The notes beneath the pieces are model-generated. The model was not told the DNA's origin. It worked only from the letters and a program-made list of their open reading frames with translations, and searched no databases. Of a DNA stretch of 64,000 nucleotides, positions 17,344-24,129 are shown one piece after another. Where the stretch lies: NCBI RefSeq assembly GCF_025149785.1, contig NZ_CP102277.1:3224001-3288000 (forward strand). The letters are read 5' to 3'. Position numbers and translations under genes: made by a program. Every line of letters starts with the position of its first letter. Position 1 is the stretch's first letter. The stretch comes from Coprococcus comes ATCC 27758 (GTDB taxonomy: Bacteria; Bacillota; Clostridia; Lachnospirales; Lachnospiraceae).

Positions 17344-17362
17344 AGCAGTGCCAAAATAAAGG

Positions 17363-17409
17363 AATAGCCAAATTTCATGCTCGCATGAAAATTTGGCTAT
17401 TTTTTTATT
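17363..17409 (+). terminator. Terminator of asnB
   Basis: AATAGCCAAATTT..CATG-CTCG-CATG..AAATTTGGCTATT stem followed by TTTTTTATTTT. Confidence 0.9.
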
Positions 17410-17532
17410 TTGATAGAGCGATAGCTCGCACAGCGAATGAACCGCCAGGTTCACGAGCTGTGGTGCACTGCTCCTCCCCTAAATCATTCGACCAACAAAC
17501 TTTCTTATCTAAAACACACTACTCCCCAAGGG

Positions 17533-17596
17533 GAACAGCGCCAGCGCCTTCCCCGCCCCTGCACCATCCTCCCAAGCGAACAGCGCCAGCGCCTTC
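17533..17596 (+). repeat. GC-rich 19-bp direct repeat upstream of the peptide locus
   Basis: GAACAGCGCCAGCGCCTTC occurs at 17533-17551 and 17578-17596 in a cytosine-rich tract unlike its AT-rich surroundings. The 17410-17630 region also holds small palindromes such as TGAACC-GCC-AGGTTCA. No gene is supported here. Confidence 0.6.
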
Positions 17597-17631
17597 GCGC
17601 CCCTCCGCGCCAAAATCTCCCTTTTACACAA

Positions 17632-17660
17632 TTGCAACCTCCCCCACATACTGCTATACT
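17632..17660 (+). promoter_or_regulatory. Promoter of the candidate toxin mRNA
   Basis: TTGCAA, 17-nt spacer, TATACT; transcription would begin near 17667, just before the GGGTGCTACC segment that can pair with the mRNA 3' end. Confidence 0.7.
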
Positions 17661-17780
17661 CAACTCACGGGTGCTACCATAACGGTAGGCGGTTAGTCCT
17701 TCACCAGAGGGACTGTGGACTTCCCCCTCTGATTACATAGAAACCTGAAACGGAATCCACTGGAAAGGAGGGCTAAGCTA

Positions 17781-17879
17781 ATGAGTATTTTGGATTTCAT
17801 TGCAGTTGCAAGCTTTGGCATCAGCTGCTTTTGTGCCGGATACACATTCGGCAAAGATTATAATAAGTCACAAAAATAG
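17781..17879 (+). CDS. Candidate type I toxin: 32-aa hydrophobic peptide
   Basis: Translation: MSILDFIAVASFGISCFCAG followed by YTFGKDYNKSQK. One membrane helix (about residues 3-22) then a short charged tail, the build of small membrane toxins. AGGAGGG lies 8 nt before the ATG. A leader of about 114 nt starts with GGGTGCTACC..GGCGGTTAG (17669-17696), which is complementary to the transcript's own 3' end (17936-17958), and contains TTAGTCCTT, partly complementary to the ribosome site. A convergent antisense RNA covers the 3' part. Toxicity is inferred from layout only; I cannot name a known family. Alternatively it may be a regulatory or structural micropeptide. Confidence 0.65.
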   Translation: MSILDFIAVASFGISCFCAGYTFGKDYNKSQK

Positions 17880-17965
17880 CCGCCCCTGTCTGCAAACTAG
17901 GCGACTATCTTTGATATTCTAAATAGTTAAGCGGGCTAACCGTCTATCGGTATCACCCTTTTTCT
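17872..17965 (-). ncRNA. Candidate antisense antitoxin RNA
   Basis: Predicted about 93-nt RNA on the minus strand, starting roughly 7 nt after the -10 box at 17972-17977 and ending at the hairpin ATAGTCGCC..GGCGGCTAT followed by TTTTTG (about 17872-17910). It overlaps the toxin stop codon and whole 3' untranslated region, and its 5' end GGTGATACCGATAGACGGTTAG resembles the toxin leader, so both compete for the same mRNA 3' segment. Existence is inferred from promoter plus terminator. Confidence 0.55.
17933..17963 (+). terminator. Terminator of the candidate toxin mRNA
   Basis: GGG.TAACCG-TCTAT-CGGTATCACCC stem with an internal loop, followed by TTTTTC. The same bases are the ones complementary to the mRNA 5' end. 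Confidence 0.6.
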
Positions 17966-17971
17966 ATATTC

Positions 17972-18000
17972 ATACTATCACTCAATCATAAATATGTCAA
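17972..18000 (-). promoter_or_regulatory. Promoter of the candidate antisense RNA
   Basis: Minus strand TTGACA (perfect), 17-nt spacer, TAGTAT. Confidence 0.62.
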
Positions 18001-18012
18001 AATTTTTCCACT

Positions 18013-18957
18013 CTACACCAACCCAAACGACCTCAACACATCCAGCCACATCGTAAGCGTAAACGCACTCAACAACGTCGTCATCATAATCACCCCGGAA
18101 CTAAGCGTCCCCTCATGTCCCATATTCCTTGCCATAACAAAACAGCTGACCGTCGTAGCAGATCCAAGCATCACCAGAATCGCAATCATCTCTTCATTCC
18201 TAAATCCAAGAAGTGCCGCCATCGGCAAAAAAACCACACAAAATCCAACCAGCTTCATAAACACAGCAACAAGTGTAGGCTTCATCTTCGATGTTGCCTT
18301 CTTCATCTCAAAGGTTGCACCCATCGACATCAGTCCCATCGGCGTCGCTGTCGCACCGATACTTGATACCGTCTTATGTAAAATCGATGGCATCGGAAGC
18401 TTAAGTGCAGACCAGACAAATCCCGCCACAATTCCAATAATGATCGGATTCGTTGCAATCCCCTTCAGTGTTTTCTTTACCAGCGCCTTATCAAAAGAAT
18501 TATTCCCCGGTTTAAACACTGAAAGTACCACAACCGCCATAATATTATAAAGCGGCACACTGCCGATGATCATAAGCGGTGCCATTCCCGCAGTTCCGTA
18601 AATATTCTGGATAAAAGCAATTCCAAGAAGCGCCGCACTGCTCCGGTAAGTCGCCTGTATAAATTCGCCTTTAACGCTCCGGTCTTTCCACAGCAGTGAA
18701 ATCAAAGTTGATATCGTAATACTGATCGCCGTCACCACAAAACAAAAAAGAATAAACTTAATATCCCATACTTCCGAAAAATCCACAGTCGCCAGCTGTT
18801 CAAACAGCAACACCGGAAGCGGAACCAAAAATACAAACTTGTTCATCTTTGCTGCAAAGACTTCATCCATCCACCCCAGTTTTCTGAATAACATTCCAAG
18901 TAACATCATTAAAAATATCGGAATCGTTGCATTCAGACTGAAAATTAAATTTTCCAT
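18013..18957 (-). CDS. AEC-family transporter (auxin efflux carrier-like permease)
   Basis: 314 aa integral membrane protein with about ten helices in two five-helix halves, as in AEC/bile-acid-sodium-symporter-fold carriers. The N-terminal half has IPIFLMMLLGMLFRKLGW and NKFVFLVPLPVLLF, with the conserved proline-kinked helix; the second half includes ATPMGLMSMGATFE, typical of the family. Bacterial members move dicarboxylates such as malate or malonate; the substrate here is unknown. A single gene, ending 13 bp from the -35 box of the candidate antisense RNA. Ribosome site AGGAACG. Confidence 0.88.
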   Translation of the reverse strand: MENLIFSLNATIPIFLMMLLGMLFRKLGWMDEVFAAKMNKFVFLVPLPVLLFEQLATVDFSEVWDIKFILFCFVVTAISITISTLISLLWKDRSVKGEFIQATYRSSAALLGIAFIQNIYGTAGMAPLMIIGSVPLYNIMAVVVLSVFKPGNNSFDKALVKKTLKGIATNPIIIGIVAGFVWSALKLPMPSILHKTVSSIGATATPMGLMSMGATFEMKKATSKMKPTLVAVFMKLVGFCVVFLPMAALLGFRNEEMIAILVMLGSATTVSCFVMARNMGHEGTLSSGVIMMTTLLSAFTLTMWLDVLRSFGLV

Positions 18958-19094
18958 AATCGTTCCTCATCCTACTCATTTATACTTGCATATCGTTATT
19001 TTGAACTCTTTCCAGAAACCTGTCAACAGTACTTTCTCACATCAAAAGAATGATTGAGATTTAACACAATTTATACTATAATAAAATAACACTT

Positions 19095-19169
19095 CGGGGT
19101 ATGGCTCAGCTTGGTCAGAGCGCACGGCTGGGGGCCGTGAGGTCGCAGGTTCGAATCCTGTTACCCCGA
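19095..19169 (+). tRNA. tRNA-Pro (anticodon GGG)
   Basis: 75 nt. Acceptor CGGGGTA / TACCCCG with discriminator A, anticodon stem CACGG/CCGTG and loop CTGGGGG giving GGG, T-arm AGGTTCGAATCCT. Confidence 0.93.
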
Positions 19170-19283
19170 TTTATAAGTGAATTTTTACTTATCATATATA
19201 GAAAATAAGCCTGGACATTCGCCCCGGCTCAGCATGAATATGCAGTATTACATTTCCAATGCAACTATTATGAAAATTTTTTA

Positions 19284-19877
19284 TTAGTCTTTCTGTTTGC
19301 TTTCTTCAATCTTCCGCTTGGAATCTTTCCTCACTTCATCCCGAAGCCTTTGGATATATTCCGTAAACTTACATTCTTCATTCCCATACGTCATCTGAAG
19401 ATCATACTCCAACGGAATCCATGTCGAGATATCCGCCTCATTATGCTGGATCAACGCCTCCAGCTTATCCAGTGATTTATAAAGCCTCGCCTCCTGTGTC
19501 TCCATCGCTTCCATCTCTTCAAATAATGCCTTCCATTCTGCACGGACCGGTTCTGGAAGTATATCCGTCAGCTGCTCCACCTTTTTATTCTCAACCTTTC
19601 GGTCTTTATCCGTCTTTTCAAATGCCGGAATATCTCCGGTGATCGCCTCACCCATATCATGGATCAGACACATTTTTATCATCTTATCCATATCCATCTC
19701 CGGAAATTCATCCCCAACCAGCATTGCCATCAACGCCAGCCGCCAACTGTGCTCTGCCACACTCTCCAACCTGCCACTTGAAGTATACGAATGTCTGGTG
19801 TTACATTTCAGTTGTTCCGCTGTCTTTAAAAAATCCAGTAATCTTCTTATTTCCATAATTTTCTTCCGTTCCTCCAT
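19284..19877 (-). CDS. HD-domain phosphohydrolase (YfbR/HDDC2-like)
   Basis: 197 aa. HD-superfamily metal-dependent hydrolase related to 5'-deoxynucleotidases. Metal ligands visible: His in VAEHSWRLALMA (about 40-43), the His-Asp pair in CLIHDMGEAITGDIP (about 73-74), and an Asp further on in KLDKLEALIQHNE. The C-terminus is charged and helical. The starting Met has a following Met (MEIRRLLDFLK at residue 8) that aligns better with shorter relatives, so the true start may be 19856. Substrate inferred only at family level. Confidence 0.83.
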   Translation of the reverse strand: MEERKKIMEIRRLLDFLKTAEQLKCNTRHSYTSSGRLESVAEHSWRLALMAMLVGDEFPEMDMDKMIKMCLIHDMGEAITGDIPAFEKTDKDRKVENKKVEQLTDILPEPVRAEWKALFEEMEAMETQEARLYKSLDKLEALIQHNEADISTWIPLEYDLQMTYGNEECKFTEYIQRLRDEVRKDSKRKIEESKQKD

Positions 19878-19884
19878 AATTTAA

Positions 19885-19953
19885 GATACCAGGGTCAAAA
19901 GGTCAGAAAGCTGATGCAAGCTTGCTTGCAAAAGGATTTTTGACCTCTTGACC
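19885..19953. repeat. Dispersed palindromic repeat, copy 1
   Basis: 69 bp, starting GATACCAGGGTCAAAAGG and ending GGATTTTTGACCTCTTGACC; the outer GGTCAAAAGGTCA / TGACCTCTTGACC arms pair with one mismatch and GCAAGCTTGCTTGC lies in the middle. A second copy at 62859-62927 differs at only two positions. Both sit in intergenic DNA and both lie near ACCCCAACATC. This looks like a REP/MITE-type element. Confidence 0.85.
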
Positions 19954-20067
19954 CCAACATCTAATTTAATTTTCCATCATAAAATAAGACAATCGAGTAG
20001 GCTGACTCCTACTCGATTCGTATACTTTGTACACTATCTCGCTTAACAGCTCGATGATGTACATTCG

Positions 20068-20107
20068 CCAAGTACAGATTCTTGTGCAAGCACAAATCTG
20101 TACTTGG
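20068..20107. repeat. Dispersed hairpin family, copy 2
   Basis: CCAAGTACAGATT / AATCTGTACTTGG stem, then CTCATCGTATACAC. Same architecture as 2539-2574, with a covarying base pair in the stem. Confidence 0.5.
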
Positions 20108-20125
20108 CTCATCGTATACACAAAA

Positions 20126-20169
20126 TCCCTGGGATGCTACCTGCCTCTTTGCAAATAGCATCCCAGGGA
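20126..20169 (-). terminator. Terminator downstream of the Rep gene
   Basis: 13-bp perfect stem TCCCTGGGATGCT / AGCATCCCAGGGA; the minus strand continues TTTTGTGT. About 65 bp past the Rep stop codon. Confidence 0.72.
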
Positions 20170-20232
20170 CACATTCTTCCACTTAACTTGTGTACCATTT
20201 AGGTAATAACTCTGCTTTTCGCAGAAAATACC

Positions 20233-21465
20233 CTACTCTTTTTTCACTTTTTCGCGCTCTTCTATGTATTCCTGATAAAGATCCAGTGTCATCTGCGCTT
20301 CTTCCAGCGTCTTTCCTTTGAACTTGGATACTTTTTCGTTCTCATACCACTTTTCTTCGATACATTTTCTGAGCCATCCGACCAGATTATTGATGTATGC
20401 CTGCTCCTGTGACAGCTTAAAAGCTTTCCGGATCACATCCGGCTGGTTATCGGATACCTGAAGCAGCACCTTAATCTCCTGAATCGTGATCGGTTCATTT
20501 CCAAAAATATCAGCAACTTCTAAAATCAGTTTTTCATTAACCGGAGTTTTCTTTGCAGCCAGTACATTTGGCGCAATCTCTTCGCCCTCTTCTTCTCCGG
20601 ATGGCATACGCTGAAGATCTGAATGATGGATACACTTCGGATTCTTCTTCACAAAGAAACGGATTCCTGTAACCTTTCCGCCCTTCCCGCTCTTAACCGG
20701 CTCATAATCAAAGCAGATCTCGGAATACTCGGATTCTTCCAGCTCTTTTTTCGCAACTTCAAGTACTTTTCTACGGAAATTACGCCAATCTTCAAACGGT
20801 GCATCCTTAATCTCTGCAAGCGCTTCTTCAAAACGTCCCTGCTCAACAAGACGTTTTACTGCTTTAGATGCATTTGCATCCACTACATTCAGTGTAAATT
20901 TAAGCTCTGCGATCGTGTATGGATTCTTCGGCGGTCTCGGTACGATCAGCTGGTCACACTGTTCCCTGTCAAAACGATAATACTGGGTTCTCAGGATTTC
21001 GTAAACACGGGTTGTGAACAGGGATTTAAAAGAGCACAATACATCAAGACTCATACGGGTATAGTCTTTTTTCAGGTTATAGATATGAGGTTTCATCTCT
21101 TTAGTAAATCTGGTTGTAAACACGCCATCTCTATATTCACATTTATTCACTACATTGAACATGATGAAGTTCTCTTTTTCGTCGTCCTCGATACTTACTA
21201 CATGTCCCAATGTTTCTTTTGATACTTCTTTCAGACGAGAATAGATGGAGTTTCCTGTTATATGAAGATAATTCTTAACATCCTTGGTGGAAACCTTTGC
21301 GATCAGCTCACCGTCTTCTACATATGCTTTTGCGATTGCAATATTAAGAAGCTTTCTTTCAAATAATGATGTACTGGATTTACTTTCGATCAGCACATTG
21401 GACCGGGAGACCGTATCATGATCCAGCAGTTGTTTCTCTTTTGGTTTTTTCTGTGTTTCCTTCAT
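20233..21465 (-). CDS. Rep_3-family replication initiator (RepB/RepA-like), chromosomal
   Basis: 410 aa. Plasmid-type initiators of this family bind iterons through two winged helices. Winged-helix 1 (about 20-150) begins LIESKSSTSLFERKLLNIAIAKA and includes DVKNYLHITGNSIYSRLKEVSKETLG; the second (about 155-290) has FKSLFTTRVYEILRTQYYRFD, the RVYEIL segment being typical. The C-terminal 120 residues are an extra helical region (EITIQEIKVLLQV...) not needed in small plasmid Reps. Directly upstream lies an 800-bp region with iterons and DnaA boxes, the expected target. No partition or mobilization genes are nearby, so it is either a domesticated plasmid origin or an integrated replicon. Start supported by AAGGGG. 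Confidence 0.82.
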   Translation of the reverse strand: MKETQKKPKEKQLLDHDTVSRSNVLIESKSSTSLFERKLLNIAIAKAYVEDGELIAKVSTKDVKNYLHITGNSIYSRLKEVSKETLGHVVSIEDDEKENFIMFNVVNKCEYRDGVFTTRFTKEMKPHIYNLKKDYTRMSLDVLCSFKSLFTTRVYEILRTQYYRFDREQCDQLIVPRPPKNPYTIAELKFTLNVVDANASKAVKRLVEQGRFEEALAEIKDAPFEDWRNFRRKVLEVAKKELEESEYSEICFDYEPVKSGKGGKVTGIRFFVKKNPKCIHHSDLQRMPSGEEEGEEIAPNVLAAKKTPVNEKLILEVADIFGNEPITIQEIKVLLQVSDNQPDVIRKAFKLSQEQAYINNLVGWLRKCIEEKWYENEKVSKFKGKTLEEAQMTLDLYQEYIEEREKVKKE

Positions 21466-21500
21466 CGCTCATACCCCTTAATTGTTTTCTTCTGTATTAT

Positions 21501-22092
21501 TGTGTACTTTTGAGGTGTATTAAAATCCCCTCTACACCCCATATAATCCCTTATTGTGTACCATTCGGGGTAACCAACCCCTTTATATTGGGGATTTGTG
21601 TACCAAAAAGGAACACCCTCCCCTAAAAAGTACCCCATAAAATGGGGTTTCTGTCTTTTTTTACGTTTTGTGTACGTTTAAGGTGTGTATTGTTCTTTTC
21701 GTGTACCATTAAGGTACCTTTTTTGATAAAAATTGTGTACCAAAACGGTACGTCTAGGTTGATTATATACAAGAACCCCCCTCTTGTAAAGCCTTTTTTT
21801 AAATTTTTTCGACACTTGTGTACAGAAAAGGTAAAATCGCCAACCCTTCAAGTACACTGCGTAACCCCGCAAAGTAAACAACAACCCCCATATATGTACA
21901 CCTCTTTGCCCTCTGAAGTAAACAACCTCCCCCGTTTCCGTACACAAAATATACCCCGAAATGCGTCAACCACGGGCTTTTTCAGCCCTCTTAATATAAA
22001 CAAAGGAATTTTAATAAGCTGTTGTTATCTTTAATATATATATACATGCAAATTTTCACCCCAAAAGGTACACATCTGGCGATTTCGTGTAC
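21501..22092. repeat. Iteron array (YGTGTACNNWWWRGGK) upstream of rep
   Basis: Direct copies begin at 21501, 21555, 21597, 21669, 21700, 21734, 21817 and 22086; inverted copies or cores are near 21852, 21895, 21939 and 22068. The best are CGTGTACCATTAAGGTAC (21700) and TGTGTACCAAAACGGTAC (21734). Spacing is irregular. AT-rich tracts (about 21790-21810 and 22030-22046) could be the unwinding element. Further copies lie at 23681 (inverted) and 24093. No coding sequence is supported in this gap. Confidence 0.85.
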
Positions 22093-22150
22093 TAAAAAGG
22101 GGAAAATTAAAATTATCAGGTAGCTTCGCCAATAAAAATATAAACAATCA

Positions 22151-22179
22151 TAGACAATTTCCCAGTAATTCAGTATAAT
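22151..22179 (+). promoter_or_regulatory. Promoter of the symporter gene
   Basis: TAGACA, 17-nt spacer, TATAAT. Transcription would start at about 22186, at the edge of the DnaA-box cluster. Confidence 0.72.
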
Positions 22180-22184
22180 TCCTC

Positions 22185-22262
22185 TGTGGATATTCTGAAA
22201 AAAAGTTATCCACAAGCTTGTCGAAAAATGTGGATAAGTATCATTTCGGCAAGTTATCCACA
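22185..22262. promoter_or_regulatory. Cluster of four DnaA boxes
   Basis: Perfect TTATCCACA at 22206-22214 and 22254-22262, perfect inverse TGTGGATAA at 22229-22237, and near-perfect TGTGGATAT at 22185-22193, all within 78 bp between the iterons and the symporter start. This density is typical of an origin or of DnaA-controlled promoters. Confidence 0.88.
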
Positions 22263-22287
22263 ATTTAATAGAATGAGAGGATTTTTT

Positions 22288-23655
22288 ATGCAACGAGAAA
22301 AATTTTCTTCAAGACTCGGATTCATCCTTATTTCTGCAGGATGTGCGATCGGTCTTGGTAATGTCTGGCGTTTTCCTTATATTGTAGGAAAATATGGTGG
22401 AGCAGCATTTGTTCTTATTTACCTTGCATTTTTACTGATTCTTGGACTTCCGATCATGGTAATGGAATTTTCTGTCGGAAGAGCCAGTAAAGTAAGTGCG
22501 GCGCTTTCCTTTGACCGGCTGGAGCCAAAAGGAACGAAATGGCATTGGTATAAGTATGGAGCTATGGCCGGAAACTATCTGCTGATGATGTTCTACACAA
22601 CAATTGCAGGCTGGATGGTCCAGTATTTCATCAAGATGATGACTGGTGAATTTGAGGGAAAGGATACTGCCGCTGTTGCAGGTGTGTTTTCCGATATGCT
22701 TGCAAAACCCGGAACAATGACTTTCTTTATGATCATTGTTGTTGTTGGATGTTTTGCAATTTGTGGAATGGGGCTTCAAAATGGAGTGGAAAAGATCACA
22801 AAGGTTATGATGCTGCTTCTGCTTGCACTGATGTTGATCCTTGCAGTACGTTCTGTAACGCTTGATGGGGCTTCTGAGGGGCTTCACTTCTATCTGGCAC
22901 CGGATTTCCACAAAGTCGTGGAATATGGCTTATTTGACACGATTTTTGCCGCTATGGGACAGGCTTTCTTCACATTAAGCCTTGGAATCGGCGCAATTGC
23001 TATTTTCGGAAGCTATATCGACAAATCCCGCAGTCTTACAGGAGAAGCAGTCCTGGTAACACTTCTGGATACCTTTGTTGCTTTGATCGCGGGTCTGATC
23101 ATTTTCCCGTCATGCTTCGCATATGGGGTGGATCCGGGAGAAGGTCCGAGTCTGATCTTTATCACACTTCCGAATGTATTTAATTCCATGGCAGGCGGAA
23201 GAATCTGGGGAGCCTTATTTTTCTTATTTATGATTTTTGCTGCGGTATCGACCGTAATCGCCGTTTTTGAGAACATTTTATCCTTTGCCATTGATTTGAC
23301 CGGATGCAGACGGAAAAAGGCTGTAATCGTCAATATCGTGGTTGTGGCGGTACTTTCCATGCCTTGTGTTCTCGGATTTAATGTATGGAGTGGATTTATG
23401 CCGTTCGGAAAAGGTTCCGGAGTACTGGATCTGGAGGATTTCCTGGTAAGTAACAACCTGCTTCCAATTGGAAGTCTGATCTATCTTCTGTTCTGTACAA
23501 GCCGTTATGGATGGGGATGGAAGAACTTCCTGAAAGAAGCGGATACCGGAGAAGGATTGAAATTCCCGAAATGGGCGAAATTTTATGTAAGCTATATCCT
23601 GCCGCTGATTGTATTATTTATCTTTGTACAGGGATATATCAGTAAATTTATGTAG
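22288..23655 (+). CDS. Neurotransmitter:sodium symporter family transporter
   Basis: 455 aa from the ATG of MQREKFSSRLG at 22288 (GAGAGGA upstream); the longer frame back to 22186 runs through DnaA boxes. LeuT-fold permease of the SNF family with 11-12 helices. The sodium/substrate site motif AIGLGNVWRFPYIVGKYGG is in helix 1, and the broken helix 6 region reads AAMGQAFFTLSLGIGAIAIFGSY. Bacterial relatives take up amino acids with sodium; substrate not determinable. It lies alone, with a promoter overlapping the DnaA cluster and a terminator that contains Rep-site-like sequence. Confidence 0.9.
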   Translation: MQREKFSSRLGFILISAGCAIGLGNVWRFPYIVGKYGGAAFVLIYLAFLLILGLPIMVMEFSVGRASKVSAALSFDRLEPKGTKWHWYKYGAMAGNYLLMMFYTTIAGWMVQYFIKMMTGEFEGKDTAAVAGVFSDMLAKPGTMTFFMIIVVVGCFAICGMGLQNGVEKITKVMMLLLLALMLILAVRSVTLDGASEGLHFYLAPDFHKVVEYGLFDTIFAAMGQAFFTLSLGIGAIAIFGSYIDKSRSLTGEAVLVTLLDTFVALIAGLIIFPSCFAYGVDPGEGPSLIFITLPNVFNSMAGGRIWGALFFLFMIFAAVSTVIAVFENILSFAIDLTGCRRKKAVIVNIVVVAVLSMPCVLGFNVWSGFMPFGKGSGVLDLEDFLVSNNLLPIGSLIYLLFCTSRYGWGWKNFLKEADTGEGLKFPKWAKFYVSYILPLIVLFIFVQGYISKFM

Positions 23656-23688
23656 GATAAGAAAAAAACCACCCTAAAAGGTACACAA

Positions 23689-23734
23689 AAAAGATCATGT
23701 GTTCGAATTTCGGACGGTACACATGATCTTTTTT
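23689..23734 (+). terminator. Terminator of the symporter gene, with embedded iteron cores
   Basis: AAAAGATCATGTGT / ACACATGATCTTTT stem followed by TTTTATATG. An iteron-like GGTACACA lies just before it (23680-23687) and another GGTACACA in its right half. Confidence 0.8.
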
Positions 23735-23870
23735 ATATGTGCTTTGGCACATTCTTTTTCAGCAAAAAAATCTATTTAAAAAAATTTTAAAATTTATGAA
23801 AAAAAAGCTTGCATTTTTTATAGCTGTCTTATATAATAAATCTTGCGTTACGGAAAACCGAATAATGTAT

Positions 23871-23943
23871 GCGCTTTTAGCTCAGTTGGTAGAGCAGTAG
23901 ACTCTTAATCTATTTGTCCAGGGTTCGAATCCCTGAAGGCGCA
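23871..23943 (+). tRNA. tRNA-Lys (anticodon CUU)
   Basis: 73 nt. Acceptor GCGCTTT / AAGGCGC (one G-T wobble), anticodon loop CTCTTAA giving CUU, T-arm CAGGGTTCGAATCCCTG. Confidence 0.94.
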
Positions 23944-23948
23944 GTATC

Positions 23949-23993
23949 AGCACTGTTTTTGATGAATTAGCATCGGGGACGGTGCTCTTTTTT
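23949..23993 (+). terminator. Terminator of tRNA-Lys
   Basis: AGCACTGT / ACGGTGCT stem (one mismatch) followed by CTTTTTTTGG. Confidence 0.75.
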
Positions 23994-24092
23994 TGGATCT
24001 GTTTCTACAGATGGAGACATATGTAAAAGTAATCGTTTATTTCATTTGTGGAAAGTTACTGGATCTGTGGAAAAATAAAGGAAAATCTATTT

Positions 24093-24126
24093 CGTGTACT
24101 AAAAAGGGGACTATTTTAGTCCCCTT
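24093..24126 (-). terminator. Terminator of the MecA-like gene, overlapping an iteron copy
   Basis: AAGGGGACTA / TAGTCCCCTT hairpin (24104-24126) followed on the minus strand by TTTTTAG. Its outer arm continues into CGTGTACTAAAAAGGGGA (24093-24110), identical over 18 bp to the iteron at 22086. Confidence 0.72.
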
Positions 24127-24129
24127 CTA

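Noticed and set aside
17385-17696. 103-aa proline-rich open frame
   Set aside because: Lies across the asnB terminator, the GC-rich repeat and the toxin promoter; no ribosome site; composition follows the cytosine-rich DNA.
21642-22034. 130-aa frame in the origin region
   Set aside because: It overlaps the iterons and has no ribosome site; residues reflect repeated GTGTAC sequence.
22185-22262. Main chromosomal oriC
   Set aside because: DnaA boxes fit, but no dnaA, dnaN, recF or rpmH is next to them, while a plasmid-type initiator and iterons are. Treated as a secondary or acquired origin.
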